A stretch of DNA of 64,000 nt, taken from Streptomonospora nanhaiensis (lineage in GTDB: Bacteria > Actinomycetota > Actinomycetes > Streptosporangiales > Streptosporangiaceae). Location of the stretch: positions 6,510,001 through 6,574,000 of the forward strand of contig NZ_CP113264.1 in assembly GCF_026642255.1 (NCBI RefSeq), read 5' to 3'. The notes under the pieces were generated by a model that saw nothing but the letters and a program-made list of their open reading frames with translations, was not told where the DNA came from and made no database searches. The translations under genes and the position numbers were made by a program. Below, piece by piece: positions 10,201 to 17,715 of the stretch. The number at the start of each line of letters is the position of its first letter. Positions within the stretch are counted from its first letter, which is position 1.

Positions 10201-10846
10201 CCGTGACCACCAGGGCGTCGAAGCCGCCGAGCGCCTCGTAGAGGTCGTCGGGGGCCGAGCGCAGCGACCCGGCGAAGACGGGGACGCCCACGGCCCGGCC
10301 GGTCGCGTCGACGGCGTCGGCCAGGGCGTGCGCGAACGCCGTGTTGCCGCCCGCCTCGTGGGCCCGGTAGTAGAGGATGCCCACCTCGGGGAGTCCCTGG
10401 CCGTCCGGCCGCTCGCGCTCGGCAAAGCCCCACGGCGGGAGCGCCGACGGGGGCTCGAACCCCTCCCCGGTCAGCAGCACGGTGTCCGACAGGAAGGCGT
10501 GCAGGCGGCCGAGGTTGGCCGGACCGCCCTCGGCCAGGTAGCGGTGGGCCTCGGTCGCCACCCCGATGGGCACGGTGGAGTGCTCCATGAGCTCGGCGCT
10601 GGGCTGCTGCTCGCCGCTGAGGACCACCAGGGGCGTGCCCCGCTCGCGGACGGCGGCCAGACCGGGCCACAGGTCGTGCGAGGAGCCCAGCAGGCGCACC
10701 ACCACGAGGTCGGCGCGCCCGACGGCGCCGGTGAGTTCGGCGTCGGAGGCGCGGGACGGGTTGGCCCACAGGTAGGCGGCGCCGCTGGCCCGCGCGGACA
10801 GCAGGTCGGTGTCGGACGTGGACAGCAGAGCGATCCGGACCGTCAT
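7256..10846 (-). CDS. cobN: aerobic cobaltochelatase subunit CobN
   Basis: A 1196-residue CobN/magnesium-chelatase H family protein, the tetrapyrrole-binding subunit that inserts cobalt into hydrogenobyrinate a,c-diamide with ATP from the CobS/CobT or ChlI/ChlD-type subunits. Family stretches are VVHLGKHGSLEWLPGKN, VNVLPTGRNFYTVDPRAVPS, SVWGTSAMRTSGDD and the C-terminal region FLRRSNPWALHGIVERLHEA. The length is typical. The ATG at 10844-10846 has a strong GGAGGAG ribosome-binding site seven to eight bases upstream. The leader carries a cobalamin riboswitch, so expression should fall when cobalamin is plentiful. First gene of the cob run. Confidence 0.96.
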   Translation of the reverse strand: MTVRIALLSTSDTDLLSARASGAAYLWANPSRASDAELTGAVGRADLVVVRLLGSSHDLWPGLAAVRERGTPLVVLSGEQQPSAELMEHSTVPIGVATEAHRYLAEGGPANLGRLHAFLSDTVLLTGEGFEPPSALPPWGFAERERPDGQGLPEVGILYYRAHEAGGNTAFAHALADAVDATGRAVGVPVFAGSLRSAPDDLYEALGGFDALVVTVLAAGGSVPASASAGGDDEAWDVERMAALDVPVLQGLCLTSSRADWEGSDDGVTPLDSATQIAIPEFDGRIITVPFSFKEIDSDGLPRYVADPERCTRLAGTAVAHARLRHVPPAEKRIAVVLSAYPTKHARIGNAVGLDTPRSLVRLLRRLRREGYDLGAPDALPGLDLPDETEAGDALIHALIAAGGQDEDWLTSVQLTEAHVRITPEQYAAWTRDLDPALKEAMTEAWGAAPGKLYVNEQGELVLAALRAGNVVVLVQPPRGFGENPIAIYHDPDLAPSHHYLAAYRWLEHGFGAHAVVHLGKHGSLEWLPGKNAALSAGCATDAALGDLPLVYPFLVNDPGEGAQAKRRAHATVVDHLIPPMARAESYGDIARLEQLLDEHANIAAMDPAKLPAVRGEIWALMRAAEMHRDLGLDERPGDEEFDDFLLHVDGWLCEIKDTQIRDGLHVLGAAPEGTARVNLVLSVLRAAQVWGGVGGAVPGLRAALGLKEDAPTQEVDAVEALARGLVERMEAAGWDPAAAASAHDDPGVRRVLEFAAEQVVPRLARTTDEVDHVLHALNGGFVPAGPSGSPLRGLVNVLPTGRNFYTVDPRAVPSRLAWQTGQAMAESLLRRHLDETGAYPESVGLSVWGTSAMRTSGDDIAEVLALLGVRPEWDEASRRVGRLHVVPLEELGRPRIDVTVRISGFFRDAFPHVVAMLDDAVGLVAGLDEPDEQNYVRAHTNADLAEHGDRRRATTRIFGSAPGSYGAGILQVVESGNWRDDRDLAEVYTAWGGFAYGRDLAGVPAADDMRTNYRRIKVAAKNIDSAEHDIADSDDYFQYHGGMIATVRALSGADPKAYVGDSTSPDAVRTRPLADETARVFRARVVNPRWIAAMRRHGYKGAFELAATVDYLFGFDATAGVVHDWMYEKLAAEYVLDAETQEFLRRSNPWALHGIVERLHEAARRGLWAEPDPATLEALTEVYLEVEGDLEERSE

Positions 10847-10889
10847 GGCCGGGCTCCTCCCTCGGGGTTCTCGCCCCGTCGGCGGTCGG

Positions 10890-11000
10890 ACTGCCCGGGC
10901 CAGTGTCTGGCTGCACCCCTCGTCGGGGTGTCACAGTGGCGGAACCGCCCCGGAATCTCACCGGGTTCCTGTACCGCGGGCAAAGGATTCACACTGTAGC
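10890..11000 (-). promoter_or_regulatory. cobalamin riboswitch upstream of cobN
   Basis: Read on the minus strand, the cobN leader contains ACCCGGTGAGATTCCGGG followed by GCGGTTCCGCCACTGTGA, the conserved core of the cobalamin aptamer. A divergent B12 box (GCAGCCAGACACTGGCCC) lies about 25 bases further on. The ribosome-binding site of cobN follows about 40 bases downstream, so translational control by sequestering that site is the simplest model (inference). The B12 box lacks the usual AGAAGACC-type core, unlike the second riboswitch in this window. Confidence 0.85.
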
Positions 11001-11032
11001 CGGGAGCCCCTCCTCCGGTCCCGGCGGGGACG

Positions 11033-11851
11033 TCAGGAGCGGTCGGCCCGCCCCGGGGGGACGGCGCCCCGGCGTAGGAAGCGGACCACCGGGCCGTCGG
11101 CCCCCGGGGTGACCTCGGCCGGGACCCCGTACACCTCTCCGATGAGTTCGGAGGTCAGGACCTCGGAGGGCGTGCCCCCGGCGACCGCCCGGCCCTCCCG
11201 GAGCACGACCAGGCGGTCGCAGTACATCGCCGCCAGGTTGAGGTCGTGCAGGGCGATCACGGTGGTCACCGGCAGGCCCGTGACCAGCTCCATCAGGTCG
11301 AGCTGGTACTGGATGTCGAGGTGGTTGGTGGGTTCGTCGAGCAGGAGCTCACCGGGTTCCTGGGCCAGGGCCCGGGCGATCTGGGCGCGCTGGCGTTCGC
11401 CGCCGGACAGGGTGTGCCAGGACTGGTCGGCCCGGTCCGCCAGTCCGGTGCGCTCCAGCGCCCGCGCCACGGCCTCCAGGTCGGCCGGGGTCATGGGCGT
11501 CCAGGACCGGCGGTGCGGGATGCGTCCCAGGGCCACCACCTCGCGGACCGTCAGCTCGGTCTGGGTGTGCGCCTGCTGCTGGACGGTGGCCACCCGCCGT
11601 GCCACGGCCCGGCGGCCGACCCGGTCCAGCGGCCGGCCGTCCAGGGTGACCGCCCCGGCGGAGGGGGCGAGCACCCCGGCGAGCAGCCGCAGCAGGGTGG
11701 ACTTGCCCGACCCGTTGGGTCCCAGCAGGCCGACGGTCTCACCGGGGCGGGTGGCGAGGGTGACGCCGTCGAGCACGAGACGGCCGCCGATCCCGAGGCT
11801 GACCCGGTCGGCGCGCAGCCCCTCCCCCGGGGCCCGGACCGGGTGGTTCAC
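11033..11851 (-). CDS. corrinoid/iron-chelate ABC transporter ATP-binding protein
   Basis: A 272-residue ABC ATPase of the FecE/BtuD group. Walker A is GPNGSGKST (near residue 40), Q-loop region VATVQQQAH, signature LSGGERQRAQIARAL, Walker B ELLLDEPTNHLD and H-loop ALHDLNLAAMYCDRL. The GTG start overlaps the permease stop (GTGA). It energises the importer encoded with the two upstream genes. These transporters carry siderophores, haem or cobalamin, and sequence alone does not separate them. The cobalamin riboswitch ahead of the operon argues for cobalamin or another corrinoid. Confidence 0.9.
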   Translation of the reverse strand: MNHPVRAPGEGLRADRVSLGIGGRLVLDGVTLATRPGETVGLLGPNGSGKSTLLRLLAGVLAPSAGAVTLDGRPLDRVGRRAVARRVATVQQQAHTQTELTVREVVALGRIPHRRSWTPMTPADLEAVARALERTGLADRADQSWHTLSGGERQRAQIARALAQEPGELLLDEPTNHLDIQYQLDLMELVTGLPVTTVIALHDLNLAAMYCDRLVVLREGRAVAGGTPSEVLTSELIGEVYGVPAEVTPGADGPVVRFLRRGAVPPGRADRS

Positions 11852-12864
11852 GTCTTCCTCCTCACTCGGTACAGCACGGCGACGAAGGCGGGCACCCCGA
11901 TGAGGGAGGTGACCACCCCCACCGGGATCTCCTGCGGGTCCAGCGCGGTCCGGGCGACCGTGTCCACCCACACCAGGAAGACCGCCCCCGCCAGCGCGGT
12001 GACCGGCAGCAGCCGGGCGTGGGAGGAGCCGGTGAGGGCCCGTGCGGCGTGCGGCAGGACCAGGCCCACGAACCCGATCGCGCCCGTGGAGCTGACCAGC
12101 ACCGCCGTGAGCAGCGCGGTGGCGCTCAGCAGCAGCACGCGGGCCCGGCCCACCCGGACGCCCAGGTTCGCCGCGGCCTCCTCGCCGAAGGCGAAGGCGT
12201 CCAGGGTGGTGGTGTGGGCGAGGCAGACGGCGAGCACGAGGCACAGCACCGCGGCGCACAGGAGCACGTCGGTCCATCCGGCGCCGCCGAGGGAGCCCAG
12301 CAGCCAGAACAGCACCGCGCGCGTGGTGTCGGCGTCCGCCGAGGTCAGCACGATGAACGAGGTCAGCGCGGAGAACAGCTGCATGGCCGCGACCCCGGAC
12401 AGCACGACGCGGTCCATGCTCCCGCCGAGGCTGTGGCTGAGCAGCATCACCATGCCGAAGGAGAGCAGGGCGCCCGCGAAGGCCCCCGCCGGGAGCGAGA
12501 CCGCTCCGGCGCCCCAGCCGAGCACGGTCACGAGGACCGCCCCGGTGGAGGCACCGGAGGAGACCCCGAGCACGAAGGGGTCCGCCAGCGGGTTGCGGAG
12601 CAGGGACTGCATGACCGCGCCGCACACGGCCAGGCCGGCCCCGCAGACCGCGGCGAGCAGGGTGCGGGGCATGCGCAGGTTCCACACGATGCCCTCGCGC
12701 AACCGCGTCAGGGGGCTTTCGCCCCACCCGAACCGGGCGGCGGCCGACCTCCAGACCTCGGCGGGGGTGAGGTCGGCGGGCCCGATGGTGACGGCGACCG
12801 AGACCGACAGGCCGAGGAGCAGCAGGCCGGAGGTGACGAGCAGCGCCGGGCGCGCACCGCTCAA
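11848..12864 (-). CDS. corrinoid/iron-chelate ABC transporter permease
   Basis: A 338-residue FecCD/BtuC-family permease with about nine or ten membrane helices. Family stretches are LRMPRTLLAAVCGAGLAVCGAVMQ, NPLADPFVLGVSSGASTGAV and GAIGFVGLVLPHAARALTGSSH. No ATG or GTG lies at the right place. The best start is TTG at 12862-12864, which forms a TTGA overlap with the stop of the binding-protein gene. The mature importer would use two copies of this permease with two ATPases. Confidence 0.88.
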   Translation of the reverse strand: MSGARPALLVTSGLLLLGLSVSVAVTIGPADLTPAEVWRSAAARFGWGESPLTRLREGIVWNLRMPRTLLAAVCGAGLAVCGAVMQSLLRNPLADPFVLGVSSGASTGAVLVTVLGWGAGAVSLPAGAFAGALLSFGMVMLLSHSLGGSMDRVVLSGVAAMQLFSALTSFIVLTSADADTTRAVLFWLLGSLGGAGWTDVLLCAAVLCLVLAVCLAHTTTLDAFAFGEEAAANLGVRVGRARVLLLSATALLTAVLVSSTGAIGFVGLVLPHAARALTGSSHARLLPVTALAGAVFLVWVDTVARTALDPQEIPVGVVTSLIGVPAFVAVLYRVRRKT

Positions 12865-13919
12865 CGGGCGTACCCGAGCTCGCGCAGGCCGTCGGCGACC
12901 AGTTCGATGCCCTCGACCGTGCGGATCGAGGGGTTCATCGCCTGGCCGCTGAGCAGGACGTACCGCTCCTCCCGCACGGCGGTGAGGTTGCGGGTGGCCG
13001 GGTTGTCCTCCAGGAACTCGATCTTGGCCGCCGCGCTCTCCGCGGTCTGGGAGTCGCGGGTCAGGTCGCCGAGCACGATGACGTCGGGGTCGCGGTCCGC
13101 GACGGTCTCCCAGTTGATCTGGGGCCATTCGCTGTGGGTGTCGTCGAAGGCGTTCTTCGCGCCGACGGCCCCGGTGATGGCGCCGGGGGCGCCGCAGCAG
13201 CCCGCGAGGTAGGGCGACTGCGCGTTGGCGAACCAGTACATGAGGGAGACGTCCTCGACCTCCAGGTCCTCGGTCGCGGCGTCCACCCGGTCCCGGAGCT
13301 CCCCGACGAGCTCCTCCCCGCGTTCCTCCACGCCGAAGATCTCGGCCAGGTCGTGGATCTCGCCGTAGACGGCGTCCAGGGTGAGCGGCTCGCTCCGGGA
13401 GCCGTCCCCGCCGTCCTCGTTGTCCTTGCCCGCGGCGCAGTCGGTCGGGGAGACGTACGAGGGCACGCCCAGCTCCTCGAACTGTTCGCGGGTGGCGACC
13501 CCGCCGGCGCCGAGTGTGGAGACGAAGGACGCGGTCACGAGGTCGGGCTCGGCCTCCAGGACCCGCTCGAAGGAGGGGTTGTTCTCGGCCAGCCGCGGGA
13601 TGTCCCCGTTGGCCTCCTCCAACCCCTCCATGATCGGGTCGGTCCAGGTGGCGGTGCCGACCACCCGGTCCTCCAGGCCCAGGGAGAGGAGGATCTCGGT
13701 GGTGCCCTGGTTGAGGGAGACCGCCCGCTGCGGGGGCGCGTCGAGGGTGACCTCGTGGCCGCAGTTGTCGACGGTGCGGGGGTAGCCGGACCCGGCGGCC
13801 GCTTCGGTGCCGTCGCCGCCCCGGTCGTCCTGCGGGCCGCAGGCGGTGAGGGCGAGGACGGGGGCGAGCAGGAGGGCGAGGGAGGGGAGGGCGGAGGACA
13901 GGAGGGCGTGGCGCGACAT
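12861..13919 (-). CDS. corrinoid/iron-chelate ABC transporter substrate-binding lipoprotein
   Basis: A 352-residue periplasmic-binding protein of the FecB/BtuF type. A signal peptide ends in the lipobox LTAC, so Cys27 should be lipidated and the protein tethered to the outer face of the membrane. YPRTVDNCGHEVTLDAPPQR and VSLNQGTTEILLSLGLEDRVVG are the classical N-lobe strands, and a long helix joins the lobes near residue 190-215. Unusually it has four or more further cysteines, including an adjacent Cys-Cys pair (LAGCCGAPG), perhaps structural disulfides. First gene of the importer operon, 75 bases or less from the end of a canonical cobalamin riboswitch. Confidence 0.9.
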   Translation of the reverse strand: MSRHALLSSALPSLALLLAPVLALTACGPQDDRGGDGTEAAAGSGYPRTVDNCGHEVTLDAPPQRAVSLNQGTTEILLSLGLEDRVVGTATWTDPIMEGLEEANGDIPRLAENNPSFERVLEAEPDLVTASFVSTLGAGGVATREQFEELGVPSYVSPTDCAAGKDNEDGGDGSRSEPLTLDAVYGEIHDLAEIFGVEERGEELVGELRDRVDAATEDLEVEDVSLMYWFANAQSPYLAGCCGAPGAITGAVGAKNAFDDTHSEWPQINWETVADRDPDVIVLGDLTRDSQTAESAAAKIEFLEDNPATRNLTAVREERYVLLSGQAMNPSIRTVEGIELVADGLRELGYAR

Positions 13920-13984
13920 GGGTATGCCTCAGGTGTCGGGACTCGAACGCGGAGCCTGGCATGGATGCGCCTCCGCGCACTCGA

Positions 13985-14165
13985 CGCGGAGGGGCCAGCA
14001 GGTCTTCGGACTCGGGTTCCTCCGGACGGGGTGCCTTCCCAGGGCGGTGCGCGCGGGCGCTTCCGTCCGCGCGCGTGCCCCAGTGGCTCGTGTACCCCGC
14101 CCGTCCCCCACACCGCTGCGCGTCAGCTCCGGATTCGCACCGGATTCCCTGACCACCTAGGTGGT
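13985..14165 (-). promoter_or_regulatory. cobalamin riboswitch upstream of importer operon
   Basis: On the minus strand the leader reads GGGAATCCGGTGCGAATCCGG, then GAGCTGACGCGCAGCGGT, then AGCCACTGG and GGGAAGGC, ending in a textbook B12 box AGTCCGAAGACCTGCTGGCC (13993-14012). This is the consensus cobalamin aptamer. It lies about 65 bases ahead of the binding-protein start. It assigns the downstream ABC importer to corrinoid uptake better than protein homology does. Confidence 0.95.
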
Positions 14166-14286
14166 ACGACTGGCCCCGGAAGGGTACCAAGGGCCCCGCG
14201 CGCCCTCCGGGGCGGGCGGGGCCCCGGGCGGCCGCACCGGTGCGGCCGCCCGGGCGACGTGCCGGAACGCCGCCCCCGGGGCCGGG

Positions 14287-15369
14287 TCACCCGTCGAGGA
14301 AGCGAAGCAGCTCCGCGGTGACGAACTCGGGGTTCTCCTCGACGAGCCAGTGCCCCGCGCCCGGCACCTCCACCGCGCGCACGATGTCGGTCATGCGCGT
14401 GTCCACGGTGGCCCGGACCGGGTCGAGTTGCCCCTGGGCGGTCATGACCAGGACCGGGACGTCGACCGGTTCCGCTTCCACGGTGTCGCGGACGTCCTCG
14501 TCGAGGGTGCGGTAGAGGTCGAAACCGCCGGCGAGGGCCTCGGGCCTGGCGTAGGTCCGCGCGTACTCGTCGATCTCGGCCTCGGTGAACGGGGACCGGT
14601 CCGAGGTGCCCCCGAACGCCGTCCCGTTGAAGGAGACCTGGGGGTAGAACAGCGCCAGGTAGTCGCGGACGTCGTCGCCGACCACCGTCTCGGGGATCTC
14701 GGGCTGGGAGTGGAAGGCGATGTGCCAGCTCATCGAGCGGTAGGCGGACGCGTCGATCCCGGGCCCGGGGAGCGGCAGGTCGAGGTAGCCGAGGTGTTCG
14801 GTGTCCTCGGGGAACCGGGCGGCGTACTGGAAGGCCACCGCGGCTCCGAGGTCGTGCCCGACGACGCCGGCGTCGACCACCCCGAGCTCGTCGGCGATCA
14901 GGGTGTGTACGTACCCGGCCAGAGTGGCTTTGTCGTAACCGGTCGGCGAACCGGCGCTGTCGCCCAGTCCGGGGAGGTCGACGGCGTAGACGGTGTGGTG
15001 CTCGGCGAGTTCCGGCATGATCGACCACCAGCCGTACCAGGTCTGCGGCCAGCCGTGGATCAGCACCAACGGCGTGCCGCTGCCGCCGGTCACGTAGTGC
15101 ATGCGGACCCCGTCGACGTCGGCGAACTCGTGCCGGAACGTTCCCTCGAACTCGGGGTCGCCCCGGGTGGCGGCCGCGTAGGGGGGAACCTCCTCCTCGG
15201 GGGCCGGCGTGGCGCAGGCCGCGGCGCCGACCATGAGCAGGAGGGTGGCCAGGAGGGCCACCGTCGCCCGCGCGGATCGGAGGAGGCTGCGCGGGGACGG
15301 CCGCGGGGTGGTTGTCGGTCCGGGGGCGCGGACGCCGTCCCCGGACGTGGTCGCTTGGTCGGTGCTCAC
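14287..15369 (-). CDS. secreted alpha/beta hydrolase, epoxide-hydrolase-like lipoprotein
   Basis: A 360-residue hydrolase with an N-terminal export signal: a charged, proline-rich n-region, a hydrophobic core (residues 35-50) and a lipobox-like GAAAC (Cys52), so it is probably anchored outside the cell. The catalytic domain has HGWPQTWYGWW (oxyanion hole), VVGHDLGAAVAF with Asp173 as nucleophile, and GAGHWLVEE with the C-terminal His. The pattern fits the epoxide hydrolase group. Start is GTG at 15369. Expression looks monocistronic. The substrate is unknown; exported Asp-type hydrolases are less common than cytosolic ones. Confidence 0.85.
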   Translation of the reverse strand: MSTDQATTSGDGVRAPGPTTTPRPSPRSLLRSARATVALLATLLLMVGAAACATPAPEEEVPPYAAATRGDPEFEGTFRHEFADVDGVRMHYVTGGSGTPLVLIHGWPQTWYGWWSIMPELAEHHTVYAVDLPGLGDSAGSPTGYDKATLAGYVHTLIADELGVVDAGVVGHDLGAAVAFQYAARFPEDTEHLGYLDLPLPGPGIDASAYRSMSWHIAFHSQPEIPETVVGDDVRDYLALFYPQVSFNGTAFGGTSDRSPFTEAEIDEYARTYARPEALAGGFDLYRTLDEDVRDTVEAEPVDVPVLVMTAQGQLDPVRATVDTRMTDIVRAVEVPGAGHWLVEENPEFVTAELLRFLDG

Positions 15370-15488
15370 GGGGGCTCTTTCTGTCGAGGTGCGCCCAGTC
15401 TCGACAGGATCTCCACTTATGGCACTGAAAATTGCTGTTCCGGCAAGTTGCCCCGGGGCGTGGGCAGGGGCGTACTCCACACCGCGGA

Positions 15489-15582
15489 GAGGCGGACACA
15501 GGGGTCCGGCGGCTGTCGGACGGCGCTCCGGCACACCGGGACCCTGCCCGGTCGCGGGCCGAGGCGGACACAGGGGCCCGGC
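15489..15582. repeat. imperfect 22-bp direct repeat, two copies
   Basis: A 22-base unit beginning GAGGCGGACACAGGGG occurs at 15489-15510 and again at 15561-15582, with one difference (T versus C). The start-to-start distance is 72 bases. It lies in the spacer between msrA and the lipoprotein hydrolase. The second copy runs into the terminator hairpin. Function unknown; possibly a slipped duplication. Confidence 0.6.
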
Positions 15583-15606
15583 CGTCGTCACACGACGGCC
15601 GGGCCC
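15573..15606 (-). terminator. hairpin terminator after msrA
   Basis: A perfect inverted repeat: GGGGCCCGGCCGTCGT (15573-15588), a two-base loop, and its exact complement to 15606. It starts 54 bases beyond the msrA stop on the minus strand. There is no T-tract, as is usual for high-GC actinomycete terminators. Confidence 0.7.
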
Positions 15607-15659
15607 CGATCCCTCCGGCGCGGTCGGCCGCGCTCCTGCGGCCGGGCCCGTCCGGGCGG

Positions 15660-16316
15660 CTAGCCCACGACGCCGATGGGGCAGCTGGTGCCCGTACCGC
15701 CGATGCCGCAGTACCCGTTGGGGTTCTTGGCGTCGGACAGGTACTGCTGGTGGTACTCCTCGGCGAAGTAGAAGGCCTTGAGCGGCGCGATCTCGGTGGT
15801 GATCGGGCCGTACCCGGCGGCGGTCAGCACCGGCTGGAAGGCGTCGCGCGTGGCCTCGGCGACGGCCTTCTGGGCCTCGTCGTGGTAGTAGATCGCCGAG
15901 CGGTACTGGCTGCCGACGTCGTTGCCCTGGCGCAGCCCCTGGGTCGGGTCGTGGCCCTCCCAGAAGGCCTTGAGGACCTCCGGGTAGGTGATCCGACTGG
16001 GGTCGAACACCACCCGCACGACCTCGGTGTGCCCGGTCAGGCCGGAGCAGACCTCCTCGTAGGTGGGGTTGGGCGTGTAGCCGCCCGCGTAGCCGACCGC
16101 GGTGGTGACGATGCCGCGCTCGGCGCCGAGGCGCCAGAAGATCCGCTCGGCCCCCCAGAAGCAGCCCATCGCCACGTCGGCGATCCCGCTCCCCTCGGGG
16201 TAGGGCGGGGTGAGTGGCGTGCCGAGCACGGTGTGCACCGCGTGCACCGGCATCGGGGTGTCCCGGCCGGGCAGGGCACGCGCTGGGTCGACCATGGTCG
16301 CTTTTCTCCCGAACAT
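15660..16316 (-). CDS. msrA: peptide-methionine (S)-S-oxide reductase MsrA
   Basis: A 218-residue MsrA, which reduces the S epimer of methionine sulfoxide in proteins with thioredoxin as reductant. The catalytic motif GCFWG holds Cys52, and YAGGYTPNPTYEEVCSG, HTEVVRVVFDP and GNDVGSQYRSAIYY are all conserved. The resolving cysteines are probably those in GYCGIGGTGTSCPIG near the C-terminus. There is a roughly 40-residue N-terminal lead typical of the longer class. Single gene with its own terminator. Confidence 0.96.
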   Translation of the reverse strand: MFGRKATMVDPARALPGRDTPMPVHAVHTVLGTPLTPPYPEGSGIADVAMGCFWGAERIFWRLGAERGIVTTAVGYAGGYTPNPTYEEVCSGLTGHTEVVRVVFDPSRITYPEVLKAFWEGHDPTQGLRQGNDVGSQYRSAIYYHDEAQKAVAEATRDAFQPVLTAAGYGPITTEIAPLKAFYFAEEYHQQYLSDAKNPNGYCGIGGTGTSCPIGVVG

Positions 16317-16615
16317 GACCCCAGGCTATCCGCGGCGCGGGCGCGGCGCACGGCCCCGTTCCCGCCTGTGGACGACCCCGCCGCGACCGGGGCGGGCGGG
16401 CCCCTTCCGGCGGCGCGGAGGACTTCCCTGCGACCGGCCCCGCGCGGGCGCGCACCCCTCCCCGCCCGCGGCCCGGCCCCGAAGGTCTGCCCGGGCGGGC
16501 GGTCGATGGCGCCCCCCGACCACCCCGACCACTGGGAGCATGACCCGTCTCACGAGTCCGGGTATCGCCCGATATGAGGCAGACACGCCCGAGGATTCGT
16601 CCTACCATTGCGTAC

Positions 16616-17593
16616 GTGCCGGAATCCAACCGCGGCGTCGCCCTCGGGGCAAGCGCCTTCCTCCTGTGGGGCTTCGCGGCCCTGTACTGGCCGTTCCTCT
16701 CCGCCTCCGAACCCAGCGAGATCCTCGCCCACCGCATGGTGTGGGCCCTGCTGGCGATGTGCGTCATCCTCCTGTTCGCCCGCCGGGGCTGGTCCTGGCT
16801 CCCCGCCGTGCTCCGCAGCCCCCGGCGCCTCCTGCCCGTCGCCGCCGCGGCCGTCCTGATCTCCCTCAACTGGTGGGGATTCATCTACTCCGTCTCCGTG
16901 GAGCAGACCCTCCAGGCCTCCCTGGCGTACTTCATCAACCCCCTGATGTCGGTGTGCCTGGGGGTGCTGCTGTTCTCCGAGCGGCTGCGCACGGCCCAGT
17001 GGGTGGCGGTCGGCCTGGGCGTCCTCGCCGTGGCCGTGATGACGGTCGGCTACGGCGTGACGCCGTGGCTCGCGCTGCTCATGGCCTCCTCGTTCGCCGC
17101 GTACGGCGCGGTCAAGAAGTACGTCGACCTCGACGGGATGCAGAGCCTGACCGTCGAGACGCTGGTGATGTTCCTGCCGGCGCTGGGCTTCGTGGTCTAC
17201 CTGGAGGCCACGGGGGCCGGGACCGCGTTCTCGGTGTCGCCCGCCCACACGGCGCTGCTGGTCGGCGGCGGGTTCGTGACCGCCCTGCCCCTGCTGCTCT
17301 TCGGCGTGGCCGCCCGCCAGGTGCCCCTGAGCATCATCGGCATGCTCCAGTACATCGCCCCGACCATGATGTTCTTCATCGGCTGGCTCGTCCAGGGCGA
17401 GGAGATGCCGCTCGCCCGCTGGATCGGCTTCGCCCTGGTCTGGTCGGCGCTGTGCGTGTTCGCCCTCGACCAGCTGAGCGGCGTCCGCTCACGCTCCCGT
17501 GCACGGACCAGGGCCAGGCTGGACCTCATGGCACAGGAGGCCGAACGGGAGAGGGAGCCCGAGAAGCACGCCCGACCGGACAACGAGGAGTGA
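16616..17593 (+). CDS. rarD: EamA-family transporter RarD
   Basis: A RarD-type EamA/DMT permease with ten predicted membrane helices. RGVALGASAFLLWGFAALYWPFL at the start and EILAHRMVWALLAM are the RarD signature. The GTG at 16616 gives 325 residues and is preceded at seven bases by a TACCAT -10-like element, consistent with a leaderless message. An in-frame ATG at 16574 would add 14 residues but has no ribosome-binding site. A charged tail (about residues 290-325) lies in the cytoplasm. The substrate of the family is uncertain; a chloramphenicol-sensitivity link is known for E. coli RarD by name only. Confidence 0.88.
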   Translation: MPESNRGVALGASAFLLWGFAALYWPFLSASEPSEILAHRMVWALLAMCVILLFARRGWSWLPAVLRSPRRLLPVAAAAVLISLNWWGFIYSVSVEQTLQASLAYFINPLMSVCLGVLLFSERLRTAQWVAVGLGVLAVAVMTVGYGVTPWLALLMASSFAAYGAVKKYVDLDGMQSLTVETLVMFLPALGFVVYLEATGAGTAFSVSPAHTALLVGGGFVTALPLLLFGVAARQVPLSIIGMLQYIAPTMMFFIGWLVQGEEMPLARWIGFALVWSALCVFALDQLSGVRSRSRARTRARLDLMAQEAEREREPEKHARPDNEE

Positions 17594-17715
17594 CCCGGAC
17601 GGATTTCCCCGTTTCGGAGAACACAAACTACCCTGCGTGACACTGTGCTAACGTCAGGTCGCGAACCGGTCACCGTACCGGTTCCGACCAGGCAGCACGT
17701 CCCGGAGGGTCCCTC

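Noticed and set aside
11033..13919. Siderophore importer annotation
   Set aside because: Possible by family, but the canonical cobalamin riboswitch directly ahead and the adjacent cob genes make a corrinoid more likely.
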